Source of the DNA: Bacteroidetes bacterium CG2_30_32_10
GTDB lineage: Bacteria > Bacteroidota > Bacteroidia > Bacteroidales > CG2-30-32-10
Reading direction: 5' to 3'
NCBI GenBank assembly: GCA_001872995.1
Contig: MNXO01000131.1
Coordinates: forward strand, 1 to 7,425
DNA: 7,425 nt
Shown here: positions 1 through 6,198 of the stretch, piece after piece
Position numbering within the stretch: position 1 is the stretch's first letter
How the letters are laid out: every line of letters begins with the position of its first letter
The notes under the pieces: model-generated
What the model was told of the DNA's origin: nothing
What the model saw: only the letters and a program-made list of their open reading frames with translations
Databases searched by the model: none
Translations under genes and position numbers: made by a program

Positions 1-105
1 GTCTTTTATACTTCTGCTTGTAATTCTGTCAATTCTATCTAATGTTCCTACTTGGTCAACTTTTGGTGAAGAAAAAAAGTCAATTTTGTTTTTTGTATTA
101 CTCAT
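1..105 (-). CDS. Unidentified protein, N-terminal 35 residues only (runs off window)
   Basis: An open frame on the minus strand begins with ATG at 105 and stays open for 35 codons to base 1, where the window ends. The peptide begins MSNTKNKIDFFSSPKVDQVG and continues with a polar stretch rich in Asp, Arg, Ser and Thr. It has no signal peptide or membrane segment, so a cytoplasmic N-terminus is likely. I do not recognise a family from so short a piece. Support for a real gene is indirect. An exact TAnnTTTG box lies at 131-124 on the same strand, about 20 nt before the ATG. The frame is divergent from cysC, leaving an 84-nt intergenic gap. Without this gene the first 189 bases would be empty. 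A sulfate-metabolism partner of cysC is possible from position alone, but nothing in the residues shows it. Confidence 0.5.
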   Translation of the reverse strand, partial: MSNTKNKIDFFSSPKVDQVGTLDRIDRITSRSIKD

Positions 106-123
106 TTCTTATTTATTGGAGTT

Positions 124-131
124 CAAATATA
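124..131 (-). promoter_or_regulatory. Possible Bacteroidota -7 box for the leftward partial gene
   Basis: On the minus strand the bases read TATATTTG, an exact match to the Bacteroidota -7 consensus TAnnTTTG. The expected transcription start would lie a few bases downstream, leaving a leader of roughly 10-15 nt before the ATG at 105. No TTG is present at the expected -33 distance upstream, so this is only half of a promoter and could be chance in AT-rich DNA. Confidence 0.3.
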
Positions 132-145
132 AGTAAAAAAGAAAG

Positions 146-181
146 TTTGGGTTTATACTAATTTTTAAAAAAGTATTTTTG
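146..181 (+). promoter_or_regulatory. Possible promoter of cysC
   Basis: TATTTTTG at 174-181 matches the Bacteroidota -7 box TAnnTTTG, and TTTG at 146-149 could serve as a -33 element. The 24-nt spacing between them is longer than the roughly 19-21 nt expected. If the -7 box is real, transcription would start only a few bases before the ATG at 190, giving an almost leaderless message. The fit is partial. Confidence 0.3.
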
Positions 182-189
182 TGTAAACG

Positions 190-801
190 ATGAGCCAAAA
201 TTCTAAAAATATACACCCTGTTTTTGATGCTATTTTAGGAAGAACTACTAAAGAGCAGTTGTTAAAACAGCACGCCAAAGTTATCTGGATGACTGGTTTT
301 TCTGGCTCTGGAAAAACAACTATTGCCATTGCCTTAGAAAAGAAATTGAACGCTCAAGGATTTTTAACTCAGATTTTAGATGGCGATAATGTGCGAGTTG
401 GAATCAACAATAATTTAGGATTTAGCGAAGCGGATAGAACAGAAAACATCAGACGAATTGCCGAAGTTTCGAAGTTGTTTTTAAATGGTGGTATCATTAC
501 CATCAATTGTTTTGTAAGTCCAACTATCGAAATTCGAGAAAATGCAAAAAAAATTATTGGAGCAGCTGATTTTATCGAAGTTTTTATCAATACTCCTTTT
601 GAAGTTTGTGAAAAAAGAGACGTGAAAGGATTGTATAAAAAAGCAAGAGCTGGAGAAATAAAAAACTTTACAGGAATTGATGCCCCTTTTGAGGCACCTT
701 TAAACCCTGATATTGATGTAAAAACTGCTAATGAAAGTATTGAAGAATCGGCAAATCAAATTTTAGCATCTATTTTGCCTTTAATAACATTCGCTGAGTG
801 A
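190..801 (+). CDS. cysC: Adenylyl-sulfate (APS) kinase
   Basis: This 203-residue protein phosphorylates adenosine 5'-phosphosulfate with ATP to give PAPS, the activated sulfate used for assimilation or by sulfotransferases; it is cytoplasmic. The Walker A loop GFSGSGKT is at residues 36-43, DGDNVR at 64-69, and GFSEADRTENIRR at 77-89. KGLYKKARAGEIKNFTGIDA at 146-165 and APFEAPLNP at 165-173 are also typical of APS kinases, and the length is normal for a single-domain CysC. The segment that reads SPYR in enterobacterial CysC reads SPTI here (110-113). I recall the same form in other Bacteroidota, so this looks like lineage variation and not damage. No sulfurylase (cysDN), PAPS reductase or sulfotransferase is visible nearby. 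The ATG at 190 fits the usual N-terminal extension before the P-loop. The stop overlaps the next gene as TGATG. Confidence 0.93.
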   Translation: MSQNSKNIHPVFDAILGRTTKEQLLKQHAKVIWMTGFSGSGKTTIAIALEKKLNAQGFLTQILDGDNVRVGINNNLGFSEADRTENIRRIAEVSKLFLNGGIITINCFVSPTIEIRENAKKIIGAADFIEVFINTPFEVCEKRDVKGLYKKARAGEIKNFTGIDAPFEAPLNPDIDVKTANESIEESANQILASILPLITFAE

Positions 802-1184
802 TGAAGATTAGCATTTTGTTTCTTTTTTTGTTTTTTTTATTATTTAACTTAAGCAGCAGAGCCAATAATTCTGTTGGGTTGAGTATTAACGAAAATCAAG
901 TAATTGTTTCCATTCAAGAAAATAATCTTGCTGACACAATTGCTGGTGCTGCTATTGTTACTGTTAAATTTAAGAGAGGAAAAGCCATTTTGTTTACCGT
1001 TTTCACAGGATTTTTAGGTGGGCATCGCATTTATTTAGGAACTCATCAAAGAACCCCAATTATTTATTCTGTAACTTTAGGTGGATTGGGCATACTTCCA
1101 TTGATAGATTTGATTCAAATCATTTTCACAAAAGATTTATCTAAATTTGAGTACCGACCACAAATTATCATGTGGGGGAAGTAG
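801..1184 (+). CDS. Small exported or membrane protein with a TM2-like domain
   Basis: This 127-residue protein starts with a very hydrophobic signal peptide (residues 3-17, mostly Leu, Ile and Phe) and a plausible cleavage after SSRA at 18-21. A polar linker of about 35 residues follows. The C-terminal half looks like a TM2 domain: a first membrane segment at about 61-73, the turn GFLGGHRIYLG at 70-80 (the family hallmark is G-x-x-G-x-H-R-F-Y-L-G), and a second segment at about 87-109 containing an Asp (D103). The function of TM2 proteins in bacteria is generally unknown. The ATG at 801 overlaps the cysC stop (TGATG), suggesting translational coupling; a GTG one codon earlier (798) is the alternative start. 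T-runs of seven and eight bases lie in the signal-peptide codons. The gene ends two bases before the convergent glmS stop. Confidence 0.75.
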   Translation: MKISILFLFLFFLLFNLSSRANNSVGLSINENQVIVSIQENNLADTIAGAAIVTVKFKRGKAILFTVFTGFLGGHRIYLGTHQRTPIIYSVTLGGLGILPLIDLIQIIFTKDLSKFEYRPQIIMWGK

Positions 1185-1195
1185 AATTACTCTAC
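1181..1195. terminator. Weak hairpin between convergent genes
   Basis: GTAGA-ATTAC-TCTAC forms a perfect 5-bp stem with a 5-nt loop. It spans the stop codon of the TM2-like gene and the stop codon of the convergent glmS, exactly where a bidirectional terminator would be expected. The stem is short, not GC-rich, and lacks a following T-run on either strand, so terminator activity is doubtful. Confidence 0.15.
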
Positions 1196-3031
1196 CGTAA
1201 CCGATTTTGCTAAATTTCTTGGTTGATCTACATTACATCCTCTCATAACAGCAATGTGATACGAAAGTAGTTGCAAAGGAATACAAGTTAACAGTGGGCT
1301 TAAGGCATCTTCTACTTCAGGGATTTCTATCACATAATCAGCAATTTTTTTAACATCAACATCTCCCTTAGTTACAATGGCTATTATTTTTCCATTACGA
1401 GCTTTTACTTCTTCAATGTTGCTTATTACTTTTTCGTAATTTCCTTTTCTAGTAGCGATAACTACAACAGGCATTTCCTCATCAATTAAAGCAATTGGTC
1501 CATGTTTCATTTCTGCGGCTGGGTATCCTTCTGCATGGATGTAAGAAATTTCTTTTAATTTTAAAGCTCCTTCTAAAGCTACAGGAAAATTATATCCTCT
1601 GCCTAAATAAAGGAAATTACTTACTCCCTTAAATATACTTGCAATATATTTTATTTTTTCGTCCGATTCTAATAATAAAGCTACTTTTTCTGGTATAGCG
1701 TAGAGCTCAACCAATAATTGTCTAAATTTTGATTCAGAAATACTTCCCTTTTTATGAGCTATGGAGAGTGCCATCAATGACAATACAGTAACCTGAGCTG
1801 TAAATGCTTTGGTTGATGCAACTCCAATTTCTGGTCCAGCATGGGTATAAGACCCACCATCAGTAGCTCTAGAAATGGTAGAACCTACTACGTTGCAAAT
1901 ACCAATAATTGTAGCTCCTTTTTCTTTCGCCAATTTAATGGCTGCTAAGGTATCGGCAGTTTCGCCAGATTGAGAAATGGCAATAACAACATCACTTTCG
2001 TTAATGATGGGGTTTCTATATCTAAATTCAGAGGCATATTCAACTTCAACGGGTATTCTAGCTAAATCTTCAAATAAGTATTCTCCGACTAAACCAGCGT
2101 GCCATGATGTTCCGCAGGCAACAATAATAATACGTTGAGCATTAATAATTTTTTGTTCATAATCTCTAATCCCACCTAAAGATACAATGCCTTTATCTAA
2201 ATCTATTCTTCCACGCATACTGTTTCTGATAGATTGTGGTTGTTCGAATATTTCTTTGAGCATAAAGTGTTCAAAACCACCTTTCTCTATTGCTTCTAAA
2301 TGAACTTCTAACTCTTGTATATAAGGAGTAATTGCATGTTTTTTGATGTCCATCAATTGCAACTTTTTACCACGTTGCATAATGGCAATTTCCTCATCGT
2401 TTAAATAAACTACATTTTTGGTGTATTCTACAATTGGAGTAGCATCTGAAGCAACAAAATACTCAAAATTATCACCTATTCCAATTACCAAAGGGCTACT
2501 TTTTTTAGCAGCAATCATGGTGTCGGGATTGTCTTTAGAAACAATTACAATTGCATAAGCTCCAAGCGTTTTGTTTAACGCTATTCTTACGGCCTCTACC
2601 AAATCTACATGCGTATTGTTTTGAATGTCTTCGATTAAATGAATCAATACTTCAGTATCTGTTTCACTTGTAAATTGATGTCCACGTTTTAATAGTTCCG
2701 CTTTTAAACTAGCGTAATTTTCGATAATGCCATTGTGAATGATGGCTAAATTTTCTGACCCCGAGAAGTGTGGATGTGCATTTTCATCGTTTGGTATACC
2801 ATGAGTAGCCCATCTAGTATGACCAATACCTACGGTTCCTTTAATATTTTTTCCTTGTGTAAAACTTTCTAATTCAATAACCTTTCCTTTCTTTTTGTAG
2901 AGATTAATTTCATGTCCATCTATTAGTGCAACACCTGCACTATCATAGCCTCTATATTCTAATCTTTTTAAGCCTTTTATGAGTATTGGGTAGGCTTGCT
3001 TGTCTCCAAGATATGCTACAATTCCACACAT
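1187..3031 (-). CDS. glmS: Glutamine--fructose-6-phosphate aminotransferase (isomerizing)
   Basis: This 614-residue enzyme converts fructose-6-phosphate and glutamine into glucosamine-6-phosphate and glutamate. It is the committed step towards UDP-GlcNAc for peptidoglycan and lipid A, and it acts in the cytoplasm. The N-terminal class II glutaminase domain begins MCGIVAYLG, so Cys2 becomes the N-terminal nucleophile once Met is removed. It contains GHTRWATHG near 70-78, HNG near 99-101 and SETDTEV near 122-128. Two sugar-isomerase (SIS) domains follow, with ACGTSWHAG near 304, SQSGETADT near 352, STKAFT near 405 and EGYPAAEMKHGP near 500. The C-terminus DQPRNLAKSVTVE is canonical and holds the isomerase lysine. 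Length is normal (E. coli has 609). The gene starts 3 nt after the DUF4270 stop, so it is the last gene of a leftward unit. No glmS ribozyme could fit in that junction; such ribozymes belong mainly to Firmicutes. Confidence 0.98.
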   Translation of the reverse strand: MCGIVAYLGDKQAYPILIKGLKRLEYRGYDSAGVALIDGHEINLYKKKGKVIELESFTQGKNIKGTVGIGHTRWATHGIPNDENAHPHFSGSENLAIIHNGIIENYASLKAELLKRGHQFTSETDTEVLIHLIEDIQNNTHVDLVEAVRIALNKTLGAYAIVIVSKDNPDTMIAAKKSSPLVIGIGDNFEYFVASDATPIVEYTKNVVYLNDEEIAIMQRGKKLQLMDIKKHAITPYIQELEVHLEAIEKGGFEHFMLKEIFEQPQSIRNSMRGRIDLDKGIVSLGGIRDYEQKIINAQRIIIVACGTSWHAGLVGEYLFEDLARIPVEVEYASEFRYRNPIINESDVVIAISQSGETADTLAAIKLAKEKGATIIGICNVVGSTISRATDGGSYTHAGPEIGVASTKAFTAQVTVLSLMALSIAHKKGSISESKFRQLLVELYAIPEKVALLLESDEKIKYIASIFKGVSNFLYLGRGYNFPVALEGALKLKEISYIHAEGYPAAEMKHGPIALIDEEMPVVVIATRKGNYEKVISNIEEVKARNGKIIAIVTKGDVDVKKIADYVIEIPEVEDALSPLLTCIPLQLLSYHIAVMRGCNVDQPRNLAKSVTVE

Positions 3032-3034
3032 AAT

Positions 3035-4369
3035 TTAAAGTTTTGAATAGGTGATGTTTAACCTGATTTTTGAGATGACATTTTTTTCAGAACTGATAAC
3101 AGATCTTTTTGCTGTAGTAGAACCTCCATTTGCTAATAAATAGAGCTCATAGTCGGTTGTTGAATGATACAATAATTGCTGAATATGGCGAGATATGTTA
3201 AAGGTATAGGTTTTAGAGCTTCCACCATTCACCAAAGTTCCTCCATAATAATCTAATCCTTCATAAAAATCAGGTAAAAAAATGGTTTCTCCTGCTGAAT
3301 TAGTACCTACTAAAGATAGGGAGGAAATTGCTTCATCAAAATCTCCTTCCGTGTTATTTGCAATGGTAAAAACTAATTCAGCTTTATTAATAATAATGCT
3401 ACCATTTTTCGCCAATTCTTTAATCGTTGGCATTTCAATTTTAGTTTTAACTCCCGCCATTGTTGATACATAAGTAACGGTTGTATCTTTTGTTGGGTCG
3501 TTATTGATGTGTTTTAATACATCTGTTCCTGCATAATTGTGTGCAAAGCGAGAATATTTTGTGGTTTCCGAGTTAATTTTAAAACTTTCTTGTAAAGAAT
3601 CTGCCAATGAATTATTATAATAAACTGTAATAGTAGATAATGAAGAATTTATATCAAAAGAAGCTATGGAACCAGCTCCAGGCGTTAAAGTGGTGTTTCC
3701 AACAGAATCAGCAGTTGTGATGTATATGCCTTTAAAAACGCTACTAAAAGCGGTATTGTCGGCATAGGGAGAGCCATTTGCAAGATTTGTTAGGAAGGTA
3801 GAATTAGTTAATTTAATTCTTAAATGAGGCTTATGCATTACACTATCAACCGTTGTTAATATACTATCTTTTAGATTTGGAATAAAAGTGGAGCTTGCCA
3901 ATGATGTTGATTGGTAAGAAGTAAAGGTGTTAGAATAATAATTTGTTGATGTTACTAAAGGAGCCGTTAATTCATATACATTAATAGACATTGGAGTAGC
4001 TGTGTCGCCATATAATTCAACATAATCTAGGGTTAACACAACCGAATCGATAACCACTGAAGTTCCAAAATCTGTGGAGGCTCCTGAAAGTGCTACATTT
4101 GCATAAATTGAGGATGACATTGGTCCAAAAATAGGGTCATTATATAGCCCAAGTAAGTTGTATATGGATAAGTCTGTTCTTAAAGAATCTTCAGCTAAAA
4201 CTGTAGTTTGCAAGGAGAAGGTGTCAACGAAATTTATGGATAGGTTACCATTGTCAAAATCTGGAGTAAGTTCCCCATCTTTTTTACAGGAAAATAATTG
4301 AATAAAAAAAAAGATTGCGGAAAGTAAAATAGCTTTCCGCATTATAAAGGAGATTGTACTAATATTCAT
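3035..4369 (-). CDS. DUF4270-family lipoprotein
   Basis: This 444-residue protein has a lipoprotein signal: a hydrophobic run AILLSAIFFFIQLF, then lipobox L-F-S-C with the lipidated Cys at residue 28, followed by KKDGE. The mature part resembles the Bacteroidota DUF4270 family. The recognisable region is the DSLRTDLSIYNLLGLYNDPI segment followed by FGPMSS (an LLG-x-Y-x-DP-x-FG signature), with VVIDSVVLTLDY after it. The rest is Ser/Thr-rich with alternating hydrophobic residues, suggesting a beta-rich extracytoplasmic domain. The biochemical function is unknown. The ATG at 4369 was chosen because it lies 1 nt after the glgA-like stop. The ATG at 4342 (MRKAILL) gives a shorter, equally plausible signal peptide. 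A start further upstream would overlap the preceding gene by 62 nt and is unlikely. Gene order suggests co-transcription with glmS. The acidic residues after Cys might act as a surface-export signal; that is inference. Confidence 0.85.
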   Translation of the reverse strand: MNISTISFIMRKAILLSAIFFFIQLFSCKKDGELTPDFDNGNLSINFVDTFSLQTTVLAEDSLRTDLSIYNLLGLYNDPIFGPMSSSIYANVALSGASTDFGTSVVIDSVVLTLDYVELYGDTATPMSINVYELTAPLVTSTNYYSNTFTSYQSTSLASSTFIPNLKDSILTTVDSVMHKPHLRIKLTNSTFLTNLANGSPYADNTAFSSVFKGIYITTADSVGNTTLTPGAGSIASFDINSSLSTITVYYNNSLADSLQESFKINSETTKYSRFAHNYAGTDVLKHINNDPTKDTTVTYVSTMAGVKTKIEMPTIKELAKNGSIIINKAELVFTIANNTEGDFDEAISSLSLVGTNSAGETIFLPDFYEGLDYYGGTLVNGGSSKTYTFNISRHIQQLLYHSTTDYELYLLANGGSTTAKRSVISSEKNVISKIRLNITYSKL

Positions 4370-4370
4370 T

Positions 4371-5201
4371 TTAATCTTGTAATACTGCTGTTGCTTGTAA
4401 TATTTCATCATAAAAGTTAGAATAAGCTTCAATATAATTTTCAGTACCTTGAAAATCTAATTTAGGTTTATCAACACTTTGAAAGAAAGCTTCTAATTCT
4501 GGATTAATTTTTTCACTGGCTTTAATAACAGCATCTGATGCATTAATTGCAGCTTTATTTAATCCAATAAAAGAAGTATCAGCATAATCTTTTATTGCTT
4601 CTTCAGAAATATTATCCATCATCGCTTTTTGAGCAAAGTTTTTATCTAACGAGGTTTTAAAATCATTATTGTATAATGAAAAAATAACTTTAGCGTTTGC
4701 AAATATTGGTTCTTTTTTGTAGGAAGTTTTGATGTATAAAGGCACTAAACTGGTCATCCAACCGTGACAATGAATAATGTCAGGAACCCATCCTAATTTT
4801 TTTACAGTTTCTAAAACTCCTCTTGTAAAAAATATTGCTCTTTCATCGTTGTCTTTAAAAAACTTTCCAGTTTCAGTATCATGAAAGGCTGCTTTTCGTT
4901 GAAAAAAATCTTCACTGTCAATAAAATAAACCTGCATTCGTGCAGCTTGGATAGAACCCACTTTTATGATTAAAGGATGATCATTGTCGTTGATAATTAA
5001 ATTCATCCCCGACAATCGGATTACCTCATGTAGTTGGTTTCTTCGTTCGTTGATGCATCCAAACTTTGGCATAAAAGTTCTAATCTCTTTTCCTCCTTCT
5101 TGGATGCCTTGAGGCAAATGTCGCCCAAAATTGGCTAATTCAGTTTGTTCTAGGTATGGTGCAATCTCTTGTGAAATAAATAAAATCTTCTTCTTTTTCA
5201 T
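4371..5201 (-). CDS. Glycogen-synthase-like protein, N-terminal GT5 domain only
   Basis: This 276-residue protein aligns by eye with the N-terminal half of glycogen/starch synthase: KILFISQEIAP at 5-15, FMPKFG at 43-48, AIFFTRGVLETVKKLGW at 122-138, PDIIHCHGWMTSLVPLYIK at 140-158, and NKAAINASDAVIKASEKI near 215-232. Full GlgA is about 480 residues; the C-terminal Rossmann domain, which carries much of the catalytic and nucleotide site, is absent. The N-terminal loop K-T-G-G-L that binds ADP-glucose reads E-Q-T-E-L at 18-22, and the HxHDW segment reads HCHGW at 144-148. Glycosyl transfer therefore looks unlikely; a binding or regulatory role is inference. Automated annotation usually calls such genes glycogen/starch synthase. 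The ATG at 5201 is preferred because the upstream ATG at 5225 lies inside the promoter -7 box. It heads a unit with the DUF4270 gene and glmS. Confidence 0.82.
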   Translation of the reverse strand: MKKKKILFISQEIAPYLEQTELANFGRHLPQGIQEGGKEIRTFMPKFGCINERRNQLHEVIRLSGMNLIINDNDHPLIIKVGSIQAARMQVYFIDSEDFFQRKAAFHDTETGKFFKDNDERAIFFTRGVLETVKKLGWVPDIIHCHGWMTSLVPLYIKTSYKKEPIFANAKVIFSLYNNDFKTSLDKNFAQKAMMDNISEEAIKDYADTSFIGLNKAAINASDAVIKASEKINPELEAFFQSVDKPKLDFQGTENYIEAYSNFYDEILQATAVLQD

Positions 5202-5222
5202 AATCCTACCATTAATTTTGTA

Positions 5223-5253
5223 CAAAGATACTACTTTTTATACCGTTAATCAA
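5223..5253 (-). promoter_or_regulatory. Bacteroidota-type promoter of the glgA-like/DUF4270/glmS unit
   Basis: On the minus strand TTG (5253-5251) is followed after 20 nt by TATCTTTG (5230-5223). This fits the Bacteroidota consensus TTG near -33 and TAnnTTTG near -7 with normal spacing. The predicted transcription start, a few bases on at about 5216-5219, gives a leader of roughly 15-18 nt before the ATG at 5201. The leader ends with GGTAGGATT, slightly purine-rich. This site also rules out the longer reading frame start at 5225. Confidence 0.6.
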
Positions 5254-5301
5254 GTTTTATGTATATGATTATCAATATCAAGTCTAGTATATCAGTAAAT
5301 A

Positions 5302-5315
5302 AATTATTTATTTTG
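5302..5315 (+). promoter_or_regulatory. Possible -7 region of the panC operon
   Basis: The sequence AATTATTTATTTTG ends with TATTTTG (5309-5315), one base short of the TAnnTTTG pattern, and lies about 29 nt before the panC ATG. No TTG occurs at the expected -33 distance. A promoter for panC must lie in or near this 118-nt divergent gap, since the neighbour is transcribed away, but this particular assignment is weak. Confidence 0.25.
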
Positions 5316-5343
5316 CACAAAAAAATGAACACCTGTAAACGAA

Positions 5344-6183
5344 ATGCAAGTATTTAAAACAGTAAAAGAAATACAAATTTACTTCATAAACTCAAAACCA
5401 AAAAGTATTGGTTTTGTTCCCACAATGGGAGCTTTGCATGTTGGGCACATCTCTTTAATTAATGTATCTAAAAAGCAAAATAATATAACTGTTTGCAGCA
5501 TTTTCGTTAATCCAAAACAATTTAATAATCCAGAAGATTTAATAAAATATCCTAGAAATATTGATGCAGATTTAGAAAAATTAGCCAACGCAAATTGTGA
5601 TGTTGTATTTGTGCCAAGTGTTGAAGAAATGTATCCTAATAAAATAGAAAAGGAGTATAATTTTGGAATTCTTTCAACGGTAATGGAAGGTGAACATCGA
5701 CCTGGACATTTTAATGGTGTTGCAATTGTGATTGAACGTTTATTTGATATTATAAAACCGAATAAAGCCTATTTTGGTGAAAAAGATTTTCAACAATTAT
5801 CAGTAATTAAGGAGTTAGTTAAACAATTAAAATTGCCTATAAAAATTATCGGATGCCCTATTATTAGGGAAGATAACGGATTAGCAATGAGTTCAAGAAA
5901 TGAAAGACTTACTAAAATTGAGCACAATGCTGCAAGTGAAATTAATAAGGCGTTAAAATATGTAAGTCAAAATAAAAATAACTATTCTGTGTTAGAGTTA
6001 AAAAAATACTTTAACAATTACCTATCCAAAAATAAATTACTTACCACAGAGTATTTTGAGATTGCTGATGGAAACTCATTAACCCCTATTAATCATTGGA
6101 ATGAGACTGAATACCTCATTGCTTTTACAGCAGTTATGGTAGGAGGTGTAAGACTAATCGATAATATGACAATAATTAATTAA
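5344..6183 (+). CDS. panC: Pantothenate synthetase (pantoate--beta-alanine ligase)
   Basis: This 279-residue cytoplasmic enzyme joins pantoate and beta-alanine using ATP through a pantoyl-adenylate, the last step of pantothenate synthesis for coenzyme A. It shows the nucleotidyltransferase fold motifs in order: PTMGALHVGH at 26-35 (the HxGH ATP site), IFVNPKQF at 53-60, EGEHRPGHFNGV at 115-126, KAYFGEKDFQQL at 141-152, and IREDNGLAMSSRN at 174-186 (the KMSKS-equivalent segment). Length is normal (E. coli 283). The ATG at 5344 gives a start at the usual distance from the HxGH motif. An out-of-frame ATG at 5325 opens only a 10-codon frame. panD follows after 15 nt, supplying beta-alanine, so the two are probably one operon. 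The gene diverges from the glgA-like unit. Confidence 0.97.
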   Translation: MQVFKTVKEIQIYFINSKPKSIGFVPTMGALHVGHISLINVSKKQNNITVCSIFVNPKQFNNPEDLIKYPRNIDADLEKLANANCDVVFVPSVEEMYPNKIEKEYNFGILSTVMEGEHRPGHFNGVAIVIERLFDIIKPNKAYFGEKDFQQLSVIKELVKQLKLPIKIIGCPIIREDNGLAMSSRNERLTKIEHNAASEINKALKYVSQNKNNYSVLELKKYFNNYLSKNKLLTTEYFEIADGNSLTPINHWNETEYLIAFTAVMVGGVRLIDNMTIIN

Positions 6184-6188
6184 CTTTG
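6181..6188 (+). promoter_or_regulatory. Exact -7-like box at the panC/panD junction
   Basis: TAACTTTG matches TAnnTTTG exactly, overlaps the panC TAA stop and ends 10 nt before the panD ATG. No TTG is seen at a suitable -33 position in the end of panC. It may be chance, or a weak internal promoter giving panD extra expression. Confidence 0.2.
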
Positions 6189-6198
6189 TTGCCAAATT

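Noticed and set aside
369..590. Minus-strand open frame of 73 codons inside cysC
   Set aside because: It lies wholly within a strongly supported gene, has no recognisable motif and is a shadow of cysC codon use.
3032..3034. glmS ribozyme or riboswitch ahead of glmS
   Set aside because: Only 3 nt separate glmS from the upstream stop codon, and no such element is expected in Bacteroidota.
3282..3473. Plus-strand open frame of 63 codons inside the DUF4270 gene
   Set aside because: Antisense to an intact lipoprotein gene, with no start context or family features.
4370..4432. Upstream extension of the DUF4270 gene to an ATG at 4432
   Set aside because: It would overlap the glgA-like gene by 62 nt and place a long polar Lys/Tyr/Gln-rich stretch before the lipoprotein signal.
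5202..5225. Longer start of the glgA-like protein at ATG 5225
   Set aside because: This ATG lies within the predicted promoter -7 box, and the extra eight residues precede the first beta-strand of the domain without family support.
5379..5588. Minus-strand open frame of 69 codons inside panC
   Set aside because: It covers the HxGH-coding part of panC in antisense and has no independent support.
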